A DNA stretch of 64,000 nt from Klebsiella quasivariicola (GTDB lineage Bacteria; Pseudomonadota; Gammaproteobacteria; Enterobacterales; Enterobacteriaceae): the NCBI RefSeq assembly GCF_002269255.1, contig NZ_CP022823.1, forward strand, positions 2,046,001 through 2,110,000, in the 5' to 3' direction. The notes below the pieces were generated by a model. It worked only from the letters and a program-made list of their open reading frames with translations. It was not told the origin of the DNA and searched no databases. The position numbers and the translations under genes are program-made. This document shows positions 8,446 through 16,473 of this stretch, piece after piece (position 1 is the stretch's first letter; each line of letters begins with the position of its first letter).

Positions 8446-10274
8446 GTGATGTTTTTGACGCAAAAGCTTTCCTGAAAACGGTGACCAGCCAGCCCGGCGT
8501 GTATCGGATGTATGATGCTGGCGGGACCGTCATCTATGTTGGCAAAGCCAAAGATCTGAAAAAGCGGCTCAGCAGCTATTTCCGCAGCAATCTCGCGTCG
8601 CGTAAAACCGAAGCGCTGGTGGCGCAGATTGCGCAAATTGATGTCACCGTCACGCATACCGAGACGGAAGCGCTGCTGCTGGAGCATAACTATATCAAGC
8701 TGTACCAGCCACGTTACAACGTGCTGTTACGTGACGATAAATCATATCCTTTCATTTTCCTCAGCGGCGATACCCATCCGCGCCTGGCAATGCATCGTGG
8801 CGCTAAGCATGCGAAAGGCGAGTACTTTGGTCCTTTTCCCAACGGCTATGCCGTGCGGGAAACCCTGGCGCTGCTGCAGAAAATCTTCCCCATTCGCCAG
8901 TGTGAAAATAGTGTCTATCGCAACCGCTCTCGTCCCTGCCTGCAGTATCAGATTGGGCGTTGTCTTGGGCCATGCGTGGTGGGCCTGGTCAGTGAGGAAG
9001 AGTACGCTCAACAGGTCGAGTATGTGCGGCTGTTCCTGGCCGGCAAAGATGATCAGGTCCTGACCCAGCTCATCGCGAGGATGGAGAAGGCCAGCCAGAG
9101 TCTGGAGTTTGAAGAGGCGGCGCGCATTCGCGACCAGATTCAGGCCGTCCGCCGGGTGACGGAGAAACAGTTTGTCTCTAACAGCGGCGATGATCTTGAC
9201 GTAATCGGCGTCGCTTTCGATGCCGGAATGGCCTGCGTTCATGTGCTGTTTATCCGTCAGGGCAAAGTGCTGGGCAGCCGCAGCTATTTTCCGAAGGTGC
9301 CGGGCGGCACCGAGCTGGGAGAGGTTGTGGAGACGTTTGTCGGCCAGTTCTATCTGCAGGGTAGCCAGATGCGCACGCTTCCGGGGGAAATTTTACTCGA
9401 CTTCAGCCTCGGCGATAAAACGCTGCTGGCCGATTCACTGTCGGAGCTGGCGGGACGTCGAATCAATGTGCAAACGAAACCGCGCGGCGACCGGGCGCGT
9501 TACCTTAAGCTGGCGCGCACTAACGCGGCGACGGCGTTAACCACTAAACTGTCTCAGCAGTCGACCATCCATCAACGTTTACTGGCACTGGCTACTGTGC
9601 TGGAGCTGCCGGCCGTGAAGCGGATGGAGTGTTTTGATATCAGCCACACCATGGGCGAGCAGACCGTAGCGTCCTGTGTGGTATTTGACAGCAATGGTCC
9701 ATTGCGTGCGGAGTATCGACGCTACAATATCACCGGCATTACCCCGGGCGATGATTATGCGGCGATGAATCAGGTCCTGCGTCGTCGCTATGGTAAAGCG
9801 ATTGATGACAACAAAATACCGGATGTGATCTTAATCGACGGCGGAAAGGGACAGCTGGCCCAGGCGAAAGCGGTGTTTGCAGAGCTGGACGTGCCCTGGG
9901 ATAAACATCATCCCCTACTGCTGGGCGTGGCAAAAGGTAGCGATCGTAAAGCCGGCCTGGAAACGTTATTCTTTGAACCGGAAGGGGAGGGGTTTAGCCT
10001 GCCGCCGGATTCGCCGGCCCTGCACGTAATCCAGCACATCCGCGATGAATCGCACGATCATGCGATTTCCGGACATCGTAAAAAACGGGCGAAAGTGAAG
10101 AGCACCAGCTCGCTTGAGACTATCGAGGGAGTGGGGCCGAAGCGTCGTCAGATGCTGCTGAAGTATATGGGCGGTTTGCAGGGGTTGCAGCAGGCCAGCG
10201 TCGAGGAAATTGCCAAAGTACCGGGCATCTCTCACGCTCTGGCAGAAAAGATCTTCTACTCGTTGAAACATTAG
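8442..10274 (+). CDS. uvrC: UvrABC excinuclease subunit C
   Basis: The 610-residue nuclease makes both incisions in nucleotide excision repair with UvrA and UvrB. It has an N-terminal GIY-YIG domain (GVYRMYDAGGTVIYVGKAKDLKKRL, residues ~16-40), a cysteine cluster (CLQYQIGRCLGPC), a UVR motif near residue 200 (LEFEEAARIRDQI), an RNase H-like nuclease domain (CFDISHTMGE, VILIDGGKGQ) and a C-terminal double helix-hairpin-helix (IEGVGPKRR, VPGISHALAEKIF). The start is GTG at 8442, overlapping the uvrY TGA, so the two genes are translationally coupled as in E. coli. Confidence 0.97.
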   Translation: MSDVFDAKAFLKTVTSQPGVYRMYDAGGTVIYVGKAKDLKKRLSSYFRSNLASRKTEALVAQIAQIDVTVTHTETEALLLEHNYIKLYQPRYNVLLRDDKSYPFIFLSGDTHPRLAMHRGAKHAKGEYFGPFPNGYAVRETLALLQKIFPIRQCENSVYRNRSRPCLQYQIGRCLGPCVVGLVSEEEYAQQVEYVRLFLAGKDDQVLTQLIARMEKASQSLEFEEAARIRDQIQAVRRVTEKQFVSNSGDDLDVIGVAFDAGMACVHVLFIRQGKVLGSRSYFPKVPGGTELGEVVETFVGQFYLQGSQMRTLPGEILLDFSLGDKTLLADSLSELAGRRINVQTKPRGDRARYLKLARTNAATALTTKLSQQSTIHQRLLALATVLELPAVKRMECFDISHTMGEQTVASCVVFDSNGPLRAEYRRYNITGITPGDDYAAMNQVLRRRYGKAIDDNKIPDVILIDGGKGQLAQAKAVFAELDVPWDKHHPLLLGVAKGSDRKAGLETLFFEPEGEGFSLPPDSPALHVIQHIRDESHDHAISGHRKKRAKVKSTSSLETIEGVGPKRRQMLLKYMGGLQGLQQASVEEIAKVPGISHALAEKIFYSLKH

Positions 10275-10331
10275 GGGCTCTGTAGCAACATAGGGCTAAT
10301 TTTTACTTACAACAGATAGTTACCCGTCACT

Positions 10332-10880
10332 ATGCAATTTAATATCCCTACGTTGCTTACTCTGTTTCGCGTCATACTGATCCCGTTCTTTGTGCTGGCG
10401 TTTTATCTGCCCTTTAGCTGGGCGCCGTTTGCCTGCGCGCTGATTTTCTTTGTCGCCGCGGTGACCGACTGGTTTGATGGTTTTCTGGCCCGTCGCTGGA
10501 ATCAGAGCACCCGGTTTGGCGCCTTCCTTGACCCGGTGGCTGATAAAGTCATGGTGGCTATCGCCATGGTGCTGGTTGCCGAGCATTATCATACCTGGTG
10601 GGTTACGCTGCCCGCGGCGACCATGATTGCCCGTGAAATTATTATCTCGGCGCTGCGCGAGTGGATGGCGGAGCTGGGGAAACGCAGCAGCGTGGCGGTC
10701 TCGTGGATTGGTAAAGTCAAAACGACCGCGCAGATGGCCGCCCTGGTATGGATGCTGTGGCGTCCTTATCCATGGGTAGAGTGGGCCGGGATCGCGCTTT
10801 TCCTCGTGGCGGCGGTGCTGACGCTATGGTCAATGCTGCAGTATTTGAACGCGGCGCGCGGCGATTTGCTTGATCAGTGA
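10332..10880 (+). CDS. pgsA: CDP-diacylglycerol-glycerol-3-phosphate 3-phosphatidyltransferase
   Basis: The 182-residue integral membrane enzyme makes phosphatidylglycerol phosphate, the committed step to phosphatidylglycerol and cardiolipin. The CDP-alcohol phosphatidyltransferase motif is complete: Asp46, Asp49-Gly50, Ala53-Arg54, Gly63, Asp67 and Asp71 in DWFDGFLARR...GAFLDPVAD. Length equals E. coli PgsA. It lies 57 bases after uvrC, as part of the uvrY-uvrC-pgsA group. Confidence 0.97.
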   Translation: MQFNIPTLLTLFRVILIPFFVLAFYLPFSWAPFACALIFFVAAVTDWFDGFLARRWNQSTRFGAFLDPVADKVMVAIAMVLVAEHYHTWWVTLPAATMIAREIIISALREWMAELGKRSSVAVSWIGKVKTTAQMAALVWMLWRPYPWVEWAGIALFLVAAVLTLWSMLQYLNAARGDLLDQ

Positions 10881-10930
10881 TCGTTTCGACGTTATTTTCA
10901 GCAAACGATACAAAGTTGCGAAAAATACCG

Positions 10931-10958
10931 TTGACTCACCGCCAGAGATAAGTAGAAT
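10931..10958 (+). promoter_or_regulatory. Promoter of the glyW-cysT-leuZ tRNA operon
   Basis: A -35 TTGACT (10931-10936) is separated by 16 bases from a -10 TAGAAT (10953-10958), followed by a GC-containing discriminator typical of stringently controlled promoters. It lies about 70 bases before the first tRNA. Confidence 0.75.
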
Positions 10959-11030
10959 GCAACGCATCGAACGGCGGCACAGTCTTCCAGACGATAACAA
11001 AATCAAGTGATTAGCAAATAACTTGATGAT

Positions 11031-11106
<76 letters not shown>

Positions 11107-11146
11107 GATTAACAGCATCGGCAGTTGCGGGTGCTTCAGTATCAAA

Positions 11147-11220
11147 GGCGCGTTAGCAAAGCGGTTATGTAGCGGATTGCAAATCCGTCTAGTCCGGTTC
11201 GACTCCGGAACGCGCCTCCA
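11147..11220 (+). tRNA. cysT: tRNA-Cys(GCA)
   Basis: This 74-base tRNA has acceptor GGCGCGT/ACGCGCC, anticodon loop ATTGCAAAT with GCA, T-loop GTTCGACTC and an encoded CCA. It is nearly identical to E. coli cysT. Confidence 0.97.
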
Positions 11221-11233
11221 CTTTATATCCCGA

Positions 11234-11320
11234 GCCCGGATGGTGGAATCGGTAGACACAAGGGATTTAAAATCCCTCGGCGTTCGCGCTGTGCGGGTTC
11301 AAGTCCCGCTCCGGGTACCA
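11234..11320 (+). tRNA. leuZ: tRNA-Leu(TAA)
   Basis: An 87-base type II tRNA with a long variable arm (CGGCGTTCGCGCTG), anticodon loop TTTAAAA with TAA, acceptor GCCCGGA/TCCGGGT and an encoded CCA. It is the last gene of the glyW-cysT-leuZ operon. Confidence 0.97.
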
Positions 11321-11362
11321 TTGGGAAATACAGAATAATCAAAGCAATAAGCAGTGTCGTGA

Positions 11363-11386
11363 AACCACCTACGGGTGGTTTTTTTG
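11363..11386 (+). terminator. Terminator of the tRNA operon
   Basis: A 7-bp stem AACCACC/GGTGGTT (11363-11369, 11374-11380) with loop TACG and a seven-T run. Confidence 0.85.
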
Positions 11387-11547
11387 TGTCTGTACTTTCG
11401 CTTTCTGATGCCTTTTCCGCCAGCCTGACTCCACGGCGTTTTTCTGTTAACTCTACCCTTGCAGTCAACGTCTCATTTGTCCCAGGACAAAACGATCTTC
11501 CCTTGCTACTATCAACCGGACTCTTATCCCAGCCTGCCGGAGGCATC

Positions 11548-12429
11548 ATGTTCACTGGACTTTGCGCATTTCCCCTGACACCTTTGCGTCAACAAGATAT
11601 CGATGAACAGGCGTTTAGCCGTATTCTTGCGCGTCTTACCGATGCCGGGGTCGACTCCCTGGGCATCTTAGGCTCAACCGGCAGCTACGCTTATCTCAGC
11701 CGTGAGCAGCGCAGACGTGTGGTGCAGGTGGCGAAGGCGCATGCGGGGTCGATCCCGATGATGGTGGGCGTCGGCGCTATTGCCACCAGCGAGGTGCTGC
11801 GGCTGGTGGAAGATGCCCAACAGGCTGGCGCAGATGCGCTGTTACTGCCGATGATGTCCTATCAGCCGCTTGCCGCGGAGGAGATCTATGCTTTTTACGA
11901 GGAGGTCTGTCGGCATGTTTCAGTGCCAGTTTGCCTGTACGACAATCCTCGCACCACACACGTCACGTTGCCGGATGAGCTGCAGACACGCATCGCCGCC
12001 TTGCCGGCCATTGCCTCGATCAAAATTCCCGGCTTGCCTGAGCCACGGGCCAGTGAGCGCGTGGCAGCCTTACGCCGTCATCTTCCTGCCCGTGTCTCGC
12101 TCGGCGTCAGCGGCGATGCCTGGGCGACAGTGGGTTTGCAGGCAGGCTGCGAAGTGTGGTACTCGGTCTGTGGCGGCCTTTTTCCCCATCTTTCCCGGGG
12201 GCTGGTCAACGCGATACGTGCCGGTGATACAACAGAGGTTATTGCGCTGAATGAGCAACTGGCGCCGCTCTGGCGGTGCTTTGACCGCTATGGCGGTAGC
12301 CTGCGGGTGATAGCCAGCGCCGCGGCGATCCTCGGGCTCTGCGATCCTGACTCGCTTCCCCGACCATTGCTGCCGTTAGGGGAGGAGGCCCGCCGTGATG
12401 TGGCAACGGCACTGCACGGTCTGGCCTGA
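11548..12429 (+). CDS. DHDPS/NAL-superfamily aldolase, substrate unknown
   Basis: This 293-residue protein is a class I aldolase of the dihydrodipicolinate synthase/N-acetylneuraminate lyase superfamily. The likely Schiff-base lysine is Lys159 (IASIK) and the paired tyrosine Tyr131 (CLYDNPRTT); the GSTGSYAYL loop (residues 42-50) replaces the usual GTTGE. The E. coli-type dapA signatures are only partly kept, so lysine synthesis is unlikely. A 2-keto-3-deoxy-sugar-acid or related aldolase is more plausible, but the substrate cannot be read from the sequence. ATG 11548 follows CCGGAGG; the longer frame would start within the tRNA terminator. E. coli lacks a gene between leuZ and yecA. Confidence 0.8.
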   Translation: MFTGLCAFPLTPLRQQDIDEQAFSRILARLTDAGVDSLGILGSTGSYAYLSREQRRRVVQVAKAHAGSIPMMVGVGAIATSEVLRLVEDAQQAGADALLLPMMSYQPLAAEEIYAFYEEVCRHVSVPVCLYDNPRTTHVTLPDELQTRIAALPAIASIKIPGLPEPRASERVAALRRHLPARVSLGVSGDAWATVGLQAGCEVWYSVCGGLFPHLSRGLVNAIRAGDTTEVIALNEQLAPLWRCFDRYGGSLRVIASAAAILGLCDPDSLPRPLLPLGEEARRDVATALHGLA

Positions 12430-12527
12430 TCGCTTACCGTTGATACCGGCACAATGGGTGTCGCCGGGTGGCTTTCTGCCAACAATTCGGCTACTGTAGG
12501 CCCGATTTTTACCATGCGAGCCTGTGA

Positions 12528-13196
12528 ATGAATACCGGACCTTTAAACGAAAACGAACTGGAATGGCTGGACGAAACCCTGGCGAAATACGCCACCGAAG
12601 GCGCTATTCTGGATGTGTCTGAACTGGATGGCCTGTTGACGGCAATCCTTTCTGCGCCGACTGACATCGAGCCTGCCGAGTGGCTGCTCGCCATCTGGGG
12701 CGGGGCGGACAATGTGCCCCGCTGGGCCAACGATCGCGAACGGGATCGCTTTGTCAATCTGACGCTGCAGCATATGAGCGACATCGCCGAGCGACTGGAG
12801 TCCTATCCCGATCAGTTTGAACCGCTGTTTGGCACCCGCGAAGCGGAAGGTCAGGAACTGACCATCGTCGAAGAGTGGTGCTTTGGCTATCTCCGCGGCG
12901 TGGCGCTGAGCGACTGGTCAACGCTGCCCGCTGAACTTCAGCCGGAGCTGGACGCGATCGCGCTCCACGGCAGCGAAGAACAGTTTGCCGCGCTGGATAA
13001 TCTGACGGCGGATGAGTTTATCGCCAGCATTGAGCGTATTACCCCGGCGGCGTTGGCGCTTTATCAGTACTGGATGGCGAATCCCCAGCCGGTGCTGGTC
13101 CCACAGCCGGTGAGAAACGAGGCGAAAGTTGGACGCAACGATCCCTGTCCGTGCGGCAGCGGAAAAAAGTTTAAGCAATGCTGCTTAGCGAAATGA
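12528..13196 (+). CDS. yecA: YecA, UPF0149/SEC-C domain protein
   Basis: The 222-residue protein has an N-terminal UPF0149 (YgfB-like) helical domain and a C-terminal SEC-C zinc-binding motif, RNDPCPCGSGKKFKQCC, as at the end of SecA. In E. coli the metal-binding domain of YecA links it to the Sec machinery and the ribosome. It is a single gene, convergent with tyrP and followed by a shared terminator. Confidence 0.94.
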   Translation: MNTGPLNENELEWLDETLAKYATEGAILDVSELDGLLTAILSAPTDIEPAEWLLAIWGGADNVPRWANDRERDRFVNLTLQHMSDIAERLESYPDQFEPLFGTREAEGQELTIVEEWCFGYLRGVALSDWSTLPAELQPELDAIALHGSEEQFAALDNLTADEFIASIERITPAALALYQYWMANPQPVLVPQPVRNEAKVGRNDPCPCGSGKKFKQCCLAK

Positions 13197-13222
13197 AAAA
13201 GGGGCCTTTCGGCCCCTTTTTT
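13196..13222. terminator. Bidirectional terminator between yecA and tyrP
   Basis: AAAAAGGGGCC-TTTC-GGCCCCTTTTTT, with A and T runs on both sides, so it can stop transcripts from both convergent genes. Confidence 0.85.
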
Positions 13223-14432
13223 ATCCCACTGCGGGTAACAGTCCGGCGACGATGCAGAACTGGATCGCTACGATGCCCACTCCGCACAGCAAAACCAGCC
13301 ATAGCGCCGGAGCCCCTCCAGCCACCCGCCAGGCGGCCTGCGGATGTTGACGACGGCTCTTCATGACCAGCAGGGCTGGCAACATCAGGGCCAGCACGGC
13401 GAGCGCCACCCCGGCGTAGCCCAGCGCCATAACAAAGCCGCGGGGATAGAACAGGGCGAACGCCAGCGGCGGCAGAAAGGTGATTATGCCGCTTTGCAGA
13501 CGCCCGCTGACGCTGTTTTTGCGCTGAAACATATCGGCCAGATAATCAAACAAGCCGAGCGAGACACCGAGAAATGAGGTCGCCAGCGCAAGGTCGGCAA
13601 ACAGATGAACGGCCAGCTCCACGTGCGGTGAGGCAACCACTTCGCGGATCGCCTGCAGCAGACCGTTCAGACCGGCGTTTTGCGCCAGCAGGGCGGTAAA
13701 GGCTGGGGCGTCGATACTGCCCAGCGTCGCCAGTTGCCAGAAAATATAGGCCACTAATGGGATAAAGCTGCCGATAATAAACACCCGCCGCAGTTTACGT
13801 ATATCGCCGCCAAGATAGCTGACGATGCTGGGCACGCTGCCGTGAAAGCCAAAGGAGGTAAAGACGACCGGAATGGCTGACAGGGCCAGGCCTTGCTCAA
13901 CCGGCAGCGTCAGCAGATTCACCTGATGAATGTGCGGCATCAGCAGGGCCAGCATCACCACCAGAAAGATGATCTTGGCGCTAAACAGAAAACGGTTGAA
14001 CAGATCGACCAGCGCGGTACCGATGCAGACCACCGCCCCGCCGAGCACCGTGAAGATCATTACGCCCGCTGCCGGCGGCAATTGCCAGTCCAGCCACTGA
14101 TTGAGGCTGGAAGCCAGTAATTCACCGGCGCCACTGATATAGGCCGCGGTGAGCGCATATAGCAGAAACAGCATGCAGAACCCGGTAACCCACTGCCCGT
14201 ATCGGCCCAGATAGCGCGCCGCTAGAGAGCCCAGCCCCATGTCGGCAGGGACATGCTGATAGACTTCCAGCAGTAAAAGCGCGGTATAGCACATCAACGC
14301 CCACAGGGTGAAAAGTAAACCCAGCGTGACGGCAAAACCGACGCCGGCGGCGGCCAATGGCATCGCCAACATTCCCGCACCGATTGTGGTGCCTGCTACG
14401 ATTAAAATACTGCCCAGAGTGCGGTTTTTCAC
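13221..14432 (-). CDS. tyrP: Tyrosine-specific transport protein TyrP
   Basis: The 403-residue inner-membrane symporter of the HAAAP family takes up tyrosine with protons. About eleven membrane segments are visible; the first carries VAGTTIGAGMLAMPLAAAGVGF. Sequence matches E. coli TyrP. I choose GTG at 14432 (VKNRTLGS, equal to the E. coli start) with TAGGGA ten bases upstream, rather than an ATG at 14462. Two TyrR boxes lie upstream, consistent with activation by phenylalanine-TyrR and repression by tyrosine-TyrR. Confidence 0.93.
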   Translation of the reverse strand: MKNRTLGSILIVAGTTIGAGMLAMPLAAAGVGFAVTLGLLFTLWALMCYTALLLLEVYQHVPADMGLGSLAARYLGRYGQWVTGFCMLFLLYALTAAYISGAGELLASSLNQWLDWQLPPAAGVMIFTVLGGAVVCIGTALVDLFNRFLFSAKIIFLVVMLALLMPHIHQVNLLTLPVEQGLALSAIPVVFTSFGFHGSVPSIVSYLGGDIRKLRRVFIIGSFIPLVAYIFWQLATLGSIDAPAFTALLAQNAGLNGLLQAIREVVASPHVELAVHLFADLALATSFLGVSLGLFDYLADMFQRKNSVSGRLQSGIITFLPPLAFALFYPRGFVMALGYAGVALAVLALMLPALLVMKSRRQHPQAAWRVAGGAPALWLVLLCGVGIVAIQFCIVAGLLPAVG

Positions 14433-14481
14433 GCTTTTCGCTATCCCTACAGCAAATAACAATAAATTATGCCGCGCAGAG

Positions 14482-14506
14482 TAGGGGATCTTGCGGCATT
14501 CGTCAA
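14482..14506 (-). promoter_or_regulatory. tyrP promoter
   Basis: On the minus strand TTGACG (14506-14501) is followed after 17 bases by TACTCT (about 14483-14478). The -35 element is part of the weaker TyrR box, as known for E. coli tyrP. Confidence 0.6.
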
Positions 14507-14518
14507 ATGAGGGTTACA
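14501..14518 (-). promoter_or_regulatory. TyrR box (weak, promoter-proximal)
   Basis: Minus-strand TGTAACCCTCATTTGACG fits TGTAAA-N6-TTTACA imperfectly and overlaps the -35 element. Binding here would repress tyrP in the presence of tyrosine. Confidence 0.65.
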
Positions 14519-14523
14519 AGTGG

Positions 14524-14541
14524 TGTAATGTAAACTTTACG
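14524..14541 (+). promoter_or_regulatory. TyrR box (strong, distal)
   Basis: TGTAATGTAAACTTTACG matches ten of the twelve fixed positions of TGTAAA-N6-TTTACA. Its centre is 23 bp from that of the weak box, about two helical turns, so a TyrR hexamer can occupy both. Confidence 0.75.
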
Positions 14542-14622
14542 AAATTTGACAGGCAAAAGTCTGCGCTGACGCAAAGCACGGGCTGCCCGTTTGGCCTAAG
14601 CTGGCAGTTTTCAGGAGGGGTT

Positions 14623-14862
14623 ATGTCTTCTATTCATGGTCATGAAGTACTGCAGATGATGCTGGCGTCGCAGGAGTCCTGGACGGTCTCCTCGCTGGAA
14701 ACGGCGATTCACCGTCGTTTCGGTGCAGAGGCGCGCTTTCATACATGTTCAGCGGAAAATTTGAGTGCTGCTGAGCTGGTGGCCTTCTTACAGAAAAAAG
14801 GCAAATTTATAGCTAAAGAGGAAGGGTTTACTACCGCAGAAAATAAGATTTGCCGCCATTAA
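14623..14862 (+). CDS. yecH: YecH, DUF2492 metal-binding-like small protein
   Basis: The 79-residue protein (MSSIHGHEVLQMML...KICRH) matches E. coli YecH over its length. It keeps HGHEV and the two cysteines (FHTCSAE, KICRH) that could bind a metal. Function is unknown. ATG 14623 follows a strong AGGAGGGG; the longer frame to 14491 runs through the tyrP regulatory region and is rejected. Confidence 0.92.
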   Translation: MSSIHGHEVLQMMLASQESWTVSSLETAIHRRFGAEARFHTCSAENLSAAELVAFLQKKGKFIAKEEGFTTAENKICRH

Positions 14863-14867
14863 ACAAT

Positions 14868-14891
14868 GCCGCGACGTAAAGTCGTCGCGGC
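14868..14891. terminator. Stem-loop between convergent yecH and ftnA
   Basis: A 9-bp stem GCCGCGACG/CGTCGCGGC with loop TAAAGT. There is no long T run, so termination may be only partial. Confidence 0.5.
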
Positions 14892-14899
14892 CTGGGCGA

Positions 14900-15397
14900 T
14901 TAATTTTGCGTGTCGAGGGTCGCCAGCTCTTTATCGATAAAGTACAGGCCTTCGCCGCTTTTCCCGACGAGGCTCAGTTTATCAATCACTGATTTAAATA
15001 ATTTCTCTTCTTCGTGCTGTTCAGCAACATACCATTGCAGGAAATTGAAGGTCGGGTAATCCTGACTGGTCATGGCCGCGTGCGCCAGCTCGTTAATTTT
15101 ACTCGTGATCAACTGCTCATGCTCATAGGTCTGGCGGAACAGTTCATCCAGCGACGCGTAGTCGGCGAACGGAGAAGCGATAGCGTTGATTCGCGGCAGG
15201 CTGCCGGTGTCGGTCAGGTAGTCGAACAGGCGTTGCATATGCGTCATCTCTTCCTGAGCATGGCGACGCAGGAACGCCGCAGCGCCTTCAAAACTATGGT
15301 AACTGCACCAGGCGCTCATCTGCTGATAAAGAAGAGAAGAATAAAGTTCAAGATTCATCTGCTCATTAAGTTTGTCGATCATTTCCGTTTTCAGCAT
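14900..15397 (-). CDS. ftnA: Non-heme ferritin FtnA
   Basis: The 165-residue subunit forms the 24-mer main iron store. All ferroxidase ligands are present in the usual numbering: Glu17, Glu50, His53, Glu94, Glu126, Glu129 and Glu130. The start at 15397 gives MLKTEMIDKLNEQMNLE like E. coli FtnA; another ATG one codon earlier (15400) is possible, and AGGAG precedes both. The upstream region is very AT-rich and includes a Fur-like site, consistent with the known Fur/H-NS control of ftnA. Confidence 0.96.
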   Translation of the reverse strand: MLKTEMIDKLNEQMNLELYSSLLYQQMSAWCSYHSFEGAAAFLRRHAQEEMTHMQRLFDYLTDTGSLPRINAIASPFADYASLDELFRQTYEHEQLITSKINELAHAAMTSQDYPTFNFLQWYVAEQHEEEKLFKSVIDKLSLVGKSGEGLYFIDKELATLDTQN

Positions 15398-15400
15398 CAT

Positions 15401-15826
15401 CGCGCTCCTGGAATTAAAAATAGATGTTATAGGCTGCTACTATAATTTGTTATTTAATTATTTGCAAAAAGTAAATTTAAAAATAATTTATTTAAAATGC
15501 AAATGGGAATAACACGCATTGGCAGTAAAATAATAAATGAGAATGGTTTTAATTTAATTAAAATCGAAGAAGAAATAAAAATAAGGTCGTTGATGGTCTG
15601 GCGAGGGGGAGCATGACCGGCCGGCATCGGTTTCGTCCCGGCGCGGTGCGACACAGTGCTGCGCGGGCGCAGGATGCCGCAGTGGGGGCGTGAAAATGTG
15701 AAGCGCTGCGTAATTTTTAAAACAACTTTTCATAAAATTTGAAAGTTTGTTTTCATGGTAGTAAAGTACAGTCAACGCCAATGACATTCTGCGGGCAGGC
15801 CCGCACAGCATTCAGGAGAGTAAACC
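15401..15826. other. ftnA upstream region and leader of the RpiB-type isomerase gene
   Basis: This 426-base divergent gap has two parts. From about 15420 to 15590 it is strongly AT-rich, as expected for an H-NS-bound ftnA promoter, and contains AATGAGAATGGTTTTA (15536-15551), which resembles a Fur site. From 15600 to 15720 it is GC-rich without a clear gene. The last 100 bases hold the promoter area of the isomerase gene and a weak KdgR-like palindrome. No reading frame is convincing; a short minus-strand frame from 15733 is discussed in the findings. Confidence 0.55.
15738..15756 (+). promoter_or_regulatory. Weak KdgR-like palindrome upstream of the isomerase gene
   Basis: TTTGAAAGTTTGTTTTCAT keeps GAAA and TGTTT at the right spacing but matches only about 12 of 19 positions of AATGAAACATTGTTTCATT. 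It lies 70 bases before the ATG at 15827. Confidence 0.25.
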
Positions 15827-16465
15827 ATGAAGATTGCACTGATGATGGAGAACAGCCAGGCGAACAAAAACGCCATCATCCTCAAGGAGCTTACCGCAGT
15901 TGCCGACGAAAAAGGATTCCCGGTCTATAACGTTGGCATGAGCGATGAGAACGATCATCACCTGACCTACATTCACCTCGGGATCATGGCCAGCATCCTG
16001 CTGAATTCGAAAGCAGTCGACTTTGTCGTCACCGGCTGCGGTACCGGGCAGGGGGCACTGATGTCGCTGAATATCCATCCGGGCGTGGTCTGCGGCTACT
16101 GTATCGATCCGGCGGATGCGTTCCTGTTTGCCCAGATCAACAACGGTAACGCTCTGTCGCTGCCGTTTGCCAAAGGTTTCGGTTGGGGCGCTGAACTGAA
16201 CGTACGGTTTATCTTTGAAAAAGCGTTTACCGGTCGCAATGGCGAAGGCTATCCGCCGGAGCGTAAAGAACCGCAGGTGCGCAATGCCGGGATCCTCAAC
16301 CAGGTCAAAGCAGCGGTAGTCAAAGAGAACTATCTCGACACCCTGCGCGCCATCGATCCTGAGCTGGTGAAAACCGCGGTATCCGGCCCACGCTTCCAGC
16401 AGTGTTTCTTCGAAAACTGCCAGGATAAAGCGATTGAGGCCTTCGTTCGCCAGATTGTTGGCTAA
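15827..16465 (+). CDS. RpiB/LacA/LacB-family sugar-phosphate (or uronate) isomerase
   Basis: The 212-residue protein has the LacAB/RpiB fold: N-terminal MKIALMMENSQANKN and the family signature VTGCGTGQGALM with Cys71 (residues 68-79). It is longer than RpiB (~150 residues) because of a C-terminal extension of about 60 residues after NVRFIFEKAF. This size and extension resemble the RpiB-type isomerases (DhuI) reported to act on 4-deoxy-L-threo-5-hexosulose uronate from unsaturated glycuronides; that specific role is inference. It follows AGGAG and is a single gene. E. coli has no homologue here. Confidence 0.8.
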   Translation: MKIALMMENSQANKNAIILKELTAVADEKGFPVYNVGMSDENDHHLTYIHLGIMASILLNSKAVDFVVTGCGTGQGALMSLNIHPGVVCGYCIDPADAFLFAQINNGNALSLPFAKGFGWGAELNVRFIFEKAFTGRNGEGYPPERKEPQVRNAGILNQVKAAVVKENYLDTLRAIDPELVKTAVSGPRFQQCFFENCQDKAIEAFVRQIVG

Positions 16466-16473
16466 TCCTTGCC

